The notes under the pieces were generated by a model. It did no database searches and was not told the origin of the DNA. It saw only the letters and a list, made by a program, of their open reading frames with translations. Made by a program: the position numbers and the translations under genes. From NCBI GenBank assembly GCA_004794785.1, contig SJOL01000802.1:2557671-2621670 (forward strand): DNA of 64,000 bases, read 5' to 3'. This document shows, in pieces, positions 58,617 through 64,000 of this stretch (position 1 is its first letter; each line of letters starts with the position of its first letter). Origin of the DNA: Opisthorchis felineus. Taxonomy: Eukaryota; Platyhelminthes; Trematoda; Opisthorchiida; Opisthorchiidae.

Positions 58617-58985
58617 CTTCTACACTCATTCATATATCAAATTGGTTTTGACGGGAAACAGACCTAGGACCAAGCTAAACCTCACGTTTATGATGTACCT
58701 AAGCAACTGAATGTGCTACACCAGGTTGCCTCATTTTTTAGTTGATACGATATTCGAGATATCGCGATACATTGTATAGATGTAATACACTACTAATACG
58801 ATTGCTGAAAATTCCTCGACAGCCCACGACCGGTTTCGCCCTTCTTGGGGCTCATTATTTTCTGTCATCTCTCCGTCAACCTACTGTTTTACTCGAATCC
58901 CAATTGCCCAAAAAGAGCGAAACCGGTCCTGGTATGTCGAAGAGTTTTCAGCAACCTTATCAGTAGTTTATTACATCTATAGAAT
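58617..58985. repeat. 293-bp-family foldback copy
   Basis: Forward module with GATATTCGAGATATCGCG, ACACTACTAATACG and CCCACGACCGGTTTCGCCC, then the inverted GCGAAACCGGTCCTGG, TTTTCAGCAACCTTATCAG and TTACATCTATAGAAT. Confidence 0.8.
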
Positions 58986-59689
58986 ATGTTAGGTTTTAGG
59001 AATCTGTGTTTTCTTGGCAATCGATCTGAACTTTTGTCGCAGCCATTAGCACATTTTACGCATAATATGAACAAATTTCACCGTCAATTCGAGATAATCA
59101 TCTTCACAGGCCAGAAATCATGACAATGTCTCATGCGTTGAAAAAGCTACGGAGATGAGTGTGTCGATCGGTCAGTGGGCAGTTTCACCTGACTTTCTTC
59201 ATGACCTTCAGTGATTGGTTCCTGAGCACAGGTTTGGAATATCATGGGTACCACACCTGATGTGAGGTTGTGCACCAAGCTAACTGTGGATCGTTCCCCT
59301 CGAATTTTTTCTGTTCATCACAAAATTAAACCATGTGTTGACACACCATCATCTAGATAACTTGGAATGTCTGAATTCATCCAAATTTGAAAAAACCTCC
59401 TATCTACTGGCCCACTCACATATCACATTCACCATTTTTTGCGATCCGTGTTGCAGTAGTGTGCCAACGAAGCGTCCTAACTGTCAGTAGAGGCATTCGT
59501 CAAACGGCATTATGTAGGTGCGTTTCAAAAAAGCCTCAGTCTGTGAGTTTTTGAGGTGGTTGTGCGCAAATGTTCTGAAGAAAAATGCCAATAGGTGGGG
59601 GTTTTCCGAGTAAGAATCATTTCTGACTTGACCGTAGGAAACCATGTTTAGTCTGACGTTTGCTATCAGTAGCTGTTCTCTATAGTGGG

Positions 59690-59960
59690 TATCGGCGAAT
59701 CAGGATACAGGATAACAAAGCAACCAATGGAACCGCCCAACCGAACAACTAATCGTGATCACCCCCGGCTAGCATCACGTATATTAACACACACGTAACA
59801 CTACTCAGCGCACAACCACCAACCCATCGCTACGCACCACTACGCTCTGCACTGATGATGTCACCTCGATTGGTAATGAAACGTTTGCAATCAGATTGCC
59901 CAGCTCAGCGAACAAGCCAACTACCAACTGGCTGTTCCAATTTTCCGATTTATGTTTGAC
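59690..59960 (+). repeat. Hammerhead-associated repeat, best copy
   Basis: Longest copy in the window, with the upstream AACCAATGGAACC, ACTAATCGTGATC and CGCACCACTACG blocks, the hammerhead-like motif, and the downstream GATTGCCCAGCTCAGCGAAC block. Confidence 0.65.
59848..59889 (+). ncRNA. Hammerhead-ribozyme-like motif
   Basis: Reads TGCA (59848-59851), CTGATGA (59852-59858), a helix-II region (59859-59877), GAA then ACGT (59881-59884), T, and TGCA (59886-59889). TGCA/TGCA can form stem I, ACGT a two-pair palindromic stem III, and the T is a legal cleavage position. Helix II has one C-A mismatch and one extra U after the core. Such short-stem-III hammerheads are known from Penelope-like retroelements. 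The motif is seen; activity is inferred. Confidence 0.45.
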
Positions 59961-61137
59961 CCCTAACCAACCCGTCCCTGTCCTTCAGGCCGAGTTTGGG
60001 TTGACCAGCTTCATACAGAACAAGCCAGATTTGTGTGGCATCGATTGCTCGGTGATAGTCATTATACGTCTATGATATCTCTCCCCAAATCAATGCCCAT
60101 CTATTTGAGTTTTGTTTTATCTGGTACAGTTAGTTTGAGACTAATTCAGACTTTCCATCCGGGAGAATCCGACAGGCCCATACACCAGGTGTTTTATGTC
60201 TACTTTGCTCGGTGTTTGGATCTGGTATGCTTTACCGGATCAGATGGCAAAATGGAGGACACCCTTGCAAATAGTCTTTAAATATGTTGTTTAAAACATT
60301 ATTTCGCGCCTACATGACCGGATTCGATCTTATGTCATAATACCTAATTAGAGTGTCTGGCCAAGAATGCATTTTTGATCTTTTCTTTATGAACCACAGG
60401 CAGTTTAGTTTGGCCTAGTTGAATATCTGCCAATTGTTCTTCGTCTATTCATGAGTCCATGCAAACATCGGAGTTCGAATTTCGTGGAACCTGGCACCGA
60501 TTTCTCATTACAGTGTGATTTTATTGTGTCTGGACCAAAATTTGATTGTAGAGAGGCCGTGCATATTCATCAACTTGAATGATTCCCCAGCATGTTAACT
60601 CAATGTTTTACTCAAAACACAGTTCATAATGTGCACACTTTGAGTTTGTTCATCCATTGATTGGTCAGTCGATTCATGTGTGATATTTAATCATGATTGG
60701 ACGGGCCCGCGTCAGCAAATGCTGTGTTCCATTCACGTGATTGGTTGGATTTTGTGTAGCCACCCGAGCGTAGTGCGATTTGGTTAGGTCTTAGGGGGTA
60801 TGCAGTCAGTGCTGGAAGCTGTCACCATACGGGTCTAAAACGAGATTCAAAGCCTCTACTGATTTTGTTCTAGTTGAAACATTAGGCCTATTCTATCTGC
60901 CTTTGACAGCATAAAGTTTCTGAGACAACCTGGGTGGCAACCAGTACACGCCCATGAAATAGCCAAAATTCAGGTCGCTTGGCAATTTACGTAGCCTGGG
61001 TTCCATTTTTCCGCAAATATTTTTTATTACCTACACGCCATTGTACTGGAATCCGCAAAATGTGAAACACTGGCCAATGGGTTTCCGGAACGCTAAATTT
61101 GTGTGAGATATTTTGAGAAACTATACTTTACAACACA
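59961..61137. other. No recognisable feature
   Basis: One 82-codon frame (60033-60281) with no motif. No repeats recognised. Confidence 0.45.
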
Positions 61138-62050
61138 TTGTTGCCAAGTGTTCAGGGCACAAAGAAAAATTTCTTCAAAATCGATTATGAATTTACCATA
61201 CGTCCATATTATGACAGCTTCCGGCAATTACCTCAAAGTTTTTACGGTTGTTCGTACGAGCAGACACGCCAGTCACGGATATTCCAAAAATCCCAAGATA
61301 GTACAAACAACGGAGCGCACTTTCTGTAAAAATCCAATATTCCAGTCGGAGGATGGAGGAAATATTTGGCTTTAAGCGTAGCTCACGAAGGCAATCGGGT
61401 CCGTAAGCTTAAGCAGTCCGTAGGGAAATTACAAAGATCTGTTTACAGTAAATCGGCAAATGGAAGTTTCCGAAACGAAATCAACACGGTGACTCTCAGT
61501 AGTACGTTCCTGCAGCCATCAAACCCTAAACCCGACAAAACAACTTACGAGTGTTTCTGCTTCTATCAGGATGAAACACCGCTACTTTCATTACCTCAGT
61601 AGGGTTCAAGGACAATGGAGCACGTAAAAACTAGAGGCCCGGAAATAATCGCAAACCGGTCGGAAAAAGCGGAATTTATTTACTGTGCTCCACTTCACGG
61701 AAATTTGTGGGAAATACGGCGGAGCGGACTGTATACCAAGAAAACCTACTACTACGAACGTTGGTACACCGCCTACAGTATTTACGGCATGCCCTTGGCC
61801 GATATAAACCGAAAACAACTTGGCTTTCAATGTACTTAAAACTGGCGACGGTTATGCTTTGGAGTCAGCGGCAAACATTTACATCTTAATACAGATCAGG
61901 ACAGATGTTGAAGCCAAATATAGCCAAACCACACAGAATTGTGATATTTTCGTCATCACAAATGTTTTGCTGGCGAAGGAAATCTTCAAACCTCCCTGTA
62001 ATACACCCAAAACTTGGTGCTACGTAAATAGTATTGTTTTTCATCAGTGA
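61138..62050 (+). pseudogene. Chain of broken frames, decayed gene or multi-exon gene
   Basis: Three open stretches share one frame: 61138-61326, 61330-61599 and 61603-61836, separated only by stops TAA (61327) and TAG (61600). A fourth, 61820-62050, continues in the next frame with coding-like composition. Together they give about 300 residues with aromatic-rich segments (YYYERWY) and regular Cys, unlike translations of the surrounding repeats. A plausible acceptor (GTGTTCAG) precedes the first at about 61158. The gaps between stretches are too short for normal introns, so point stops plus a frameshift are the simpler reading. No family is recognised. The 62.06-62.21 kb end abuts a 293-bp-family fragment. 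Confidence 0.35.
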
Positions 62051-62059
62051 AACCTGCAC

Positions 62060-62205
62060 TGTGTTCGTTTTTGTGTGTGGAAAAACAGATAATCTGTACA
62101 AGATTGACCGAAACTTCCGGACGGCTCCCACCTGATAAGCCGCAGGAAGCATGAAACCGGTCGTGGGCTGTCAAAGTGTTTTCAGCAACCTTGTGAGTAG
62201 TATGT
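62060..62205 (-). repeat. 293-bp-family fragment
   Basis: Minus-strand blocks CACCTGATAAGCCGC, TGAAACCGGTCGTGGGC and TTTTCAGCAACCTTGTGAG. Confidence 0.7.
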
Positions 62206-64000
62206 TTGGCCACGTTATTCTATTGGCTTCAGCTCACTTGAAGCTTATAGGTGCTCACTATGACGAACGGTGAAGAGCTACCATAACCCACTGCTTCTGT
62301 TCGTATGTTTGTCTTCTGACAGACAGTTATTGCGACCTCCACCAAATGGATGCAGCCGATGAGATTGCGACGTAATGCATATACCGTACCATGCATACCA
62401 TTCCATGCTCTTTTAGGGTAGATTTTCAGTTCGGTCAGCTGAAATATCATTACAAGCGAATGCGGCCAGTTTTGGCGGTGTTGTTCAAATATCCAAAATA
62501 NGGCCTGGTTAATAGTGTCTTAGGTTCTGAATGTGCCTGGGTCTTGTAAAGATAACAACATGAGAACGATCCTGAGAACACCGGTTTATCCCGTGCGTGG
62601 AGATCCACTGAATGGCTCACAGGTACTTCTACTGACATGTCGATTGCAGTAGAAGACTGACACCTTGAGAACCTTAGAAAAGGAGAAAGTGTCTTTGAGC
62701 ACGGGGCTGCTTATTGACAAACACGAAATTAGGGGGTTACAAGCTGTCAGACGCAAAAAAAGATACCTCATTTACACAAAGTTTTCGTAAACTGAACATC
62801 GTCGGGTGTCCTCTTGAACTTTTCTGAACGTCGTTTGAACACGAAACGATGGAGGGGGAAAGGCTGCAACAGGGTTCTATAATTCTCATATCAACCTCCC
62901 ATAAAATACAGGTACATCGCTTTGGCACTTGAGCAGCTACTACTTGCAATTTTCATCAGTAGTATGCGTTGTTACACTAGCATAAACTATATCATTTCGA
63001 AAACCCTGTGTTGAATAACAATCATAGTGAATAAATTTGAGAACAACAAGCATACAACACTATAATTTTTGATTACCTTAATGAAAATTAGGCCCAGACA
63101 GCCTATGGGTATTTTTAATTTGCGTCGAAAATGTGTGGGCATCAGGACTCCTATCAGGGCGCATGCATATAATTTCACACTTTGGGGTAAGTAACGACCG
63201 TCAAACTTCTTAACCGAATGCTTGTCAAGGTCACCATTCGTGGATGTAAGACTGCTTCTGGTTGGTCCTAATGGATTTCTCCGCTGTTCCTCAACCAGCA
63301 ATACTGTTACTCGTGTAACATTAGATAGAGCTCACAAATGTCTCGAAAATCAGTGAATAACATGGAATTAAGACCTTTGACAAGTCAAATCAGCGAACGG
63401 CTTAAGAAGGTTATCTTGCCGGCAGGCAGGCAAATATATTTCCTGTAATCGCTGAAAGTAACCTCTCTTCTTGCCTTCAACTTTTCTATCAGTTGAACTG
63501 TTGTCACCATTCGATTATCAAGTTCAGTTAATTTAGCTTTCTATCGTGTCTATCAAAAATTCTGTTTGGATCGGTGACACCATCATCCAGTGGATTTTCC
63601 ACATGCGTGTTCTTGTTTTACTGCATCAAAGCACATTGGCATTTTAGGTCAAACTGTTTAAAGTCTATGCCAAACACTTTCCTGGGCTTGCTGACTTAAG
63701 GAGTTATCCTTCTATCAGGAAAAACCGAGCGTGCAACAGAGGACTGCGAACACCAGTAACGTTGAGCCCAATTCTGGATGAATGTCGAGAGATTTTGCCT
63801 GTAATGCGCTGGTCTACAAAGCGTTTTGTTACTTCTAGCCTTCAGCATAGTCTGAGGTTGCCGAAGGATAAAAACAGAAAGCGCATTAGCAAACAGCATG
63901 TTTGTCCCTGAGGTATAACATAAAGTGATCGCCTGAGGGGCCGAAACTGTGAGTTAGAGAAAAACTAGGCTTTCGCTAGGAAGTCTTGCTTAGTAAAAGA
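62206..64000. other. Gene-free stretch to window end
   Basis: Frames up to 104 codons (minus, 62987-63301) without motif. Contains the N at 62501. Confidence 0.45.
62501..62501. other. Single undetermined base (N)
   Basis: Second isolated N in the window. No repeat edge or inverted structure is seen around it. Confidence 0.9.

Overview
This is nuclear DNA from a repeat-rich animal genome, most likely a parasitic flatworm (a fluke, or possibly a large-genome tapeworm). Two things point there: a Ty3/Gypsy LTR retrotransposon that resembles the CsRn1 type described from flukes, and a divergent intronless rhodopsin-like receptor of the kind common in flatworms. No species call is made. There are no operons, no bacterial gene spacing and no rRNA or true tRNA genes. 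Two single N positions (19828 and 62501) show that this is draft assembly.

Layout. 1-19.8 kb is mostly unrecognised DNA with scattered tRNA-derived short elements (three families, called A, B and C here), a degenerate tetranucleotide tract (2.83-3.18 kb), a tandem array of a 293-bp repeat (11.86-12.58 kb) and a diverged solo LTR (18.87-19.17 kb). From 19.83 to 22.11 kb there is a 548-bp inverted repeat around a 1.18-kb spacer, its outer edge exactly at an N. 22-44 kb is intergenic DNA with more 293-bp-family pieces, SINEs, a second diverged solo LTR, an (AT)n tract and one orphan open frame that looks like an exon (34.47-34.99 kb). 44.98-49.49 kb is a complete LTR retrotransposon with one intact Gag-Pol frame. 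It is flanked by a 154-bp direct duplication of host sequence, far longer than a normal target-site duplication. 50-56 kb holds repeats and a (TATC)n tract. 56.67-58.00 kb is the best host gene, a seven-transmembrane receptor of 442 residues. A possible small secreted-protein frame faces it from the other strand. 61.1-62.05 kb holds a chain of broken open frames that looks like a decaying gene.

How the parts relate. Most of the sequence is the product of mobile elements. SINE-A carries Pol III box A/box B-like sequences, and one copy sits between 14-bp target-site duplications inside an older repeat. That older repeat family carries hammerhead-ribozyme-like cores like those reported in Penelope-like retroelements; a 93-bp member of similar type has an 11-bp target-site duplication. 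The 293-bp family occurs both in tandem and as foldback hairpins. The Gag-Pol element is the only one visibly intact enough to be autonomous.
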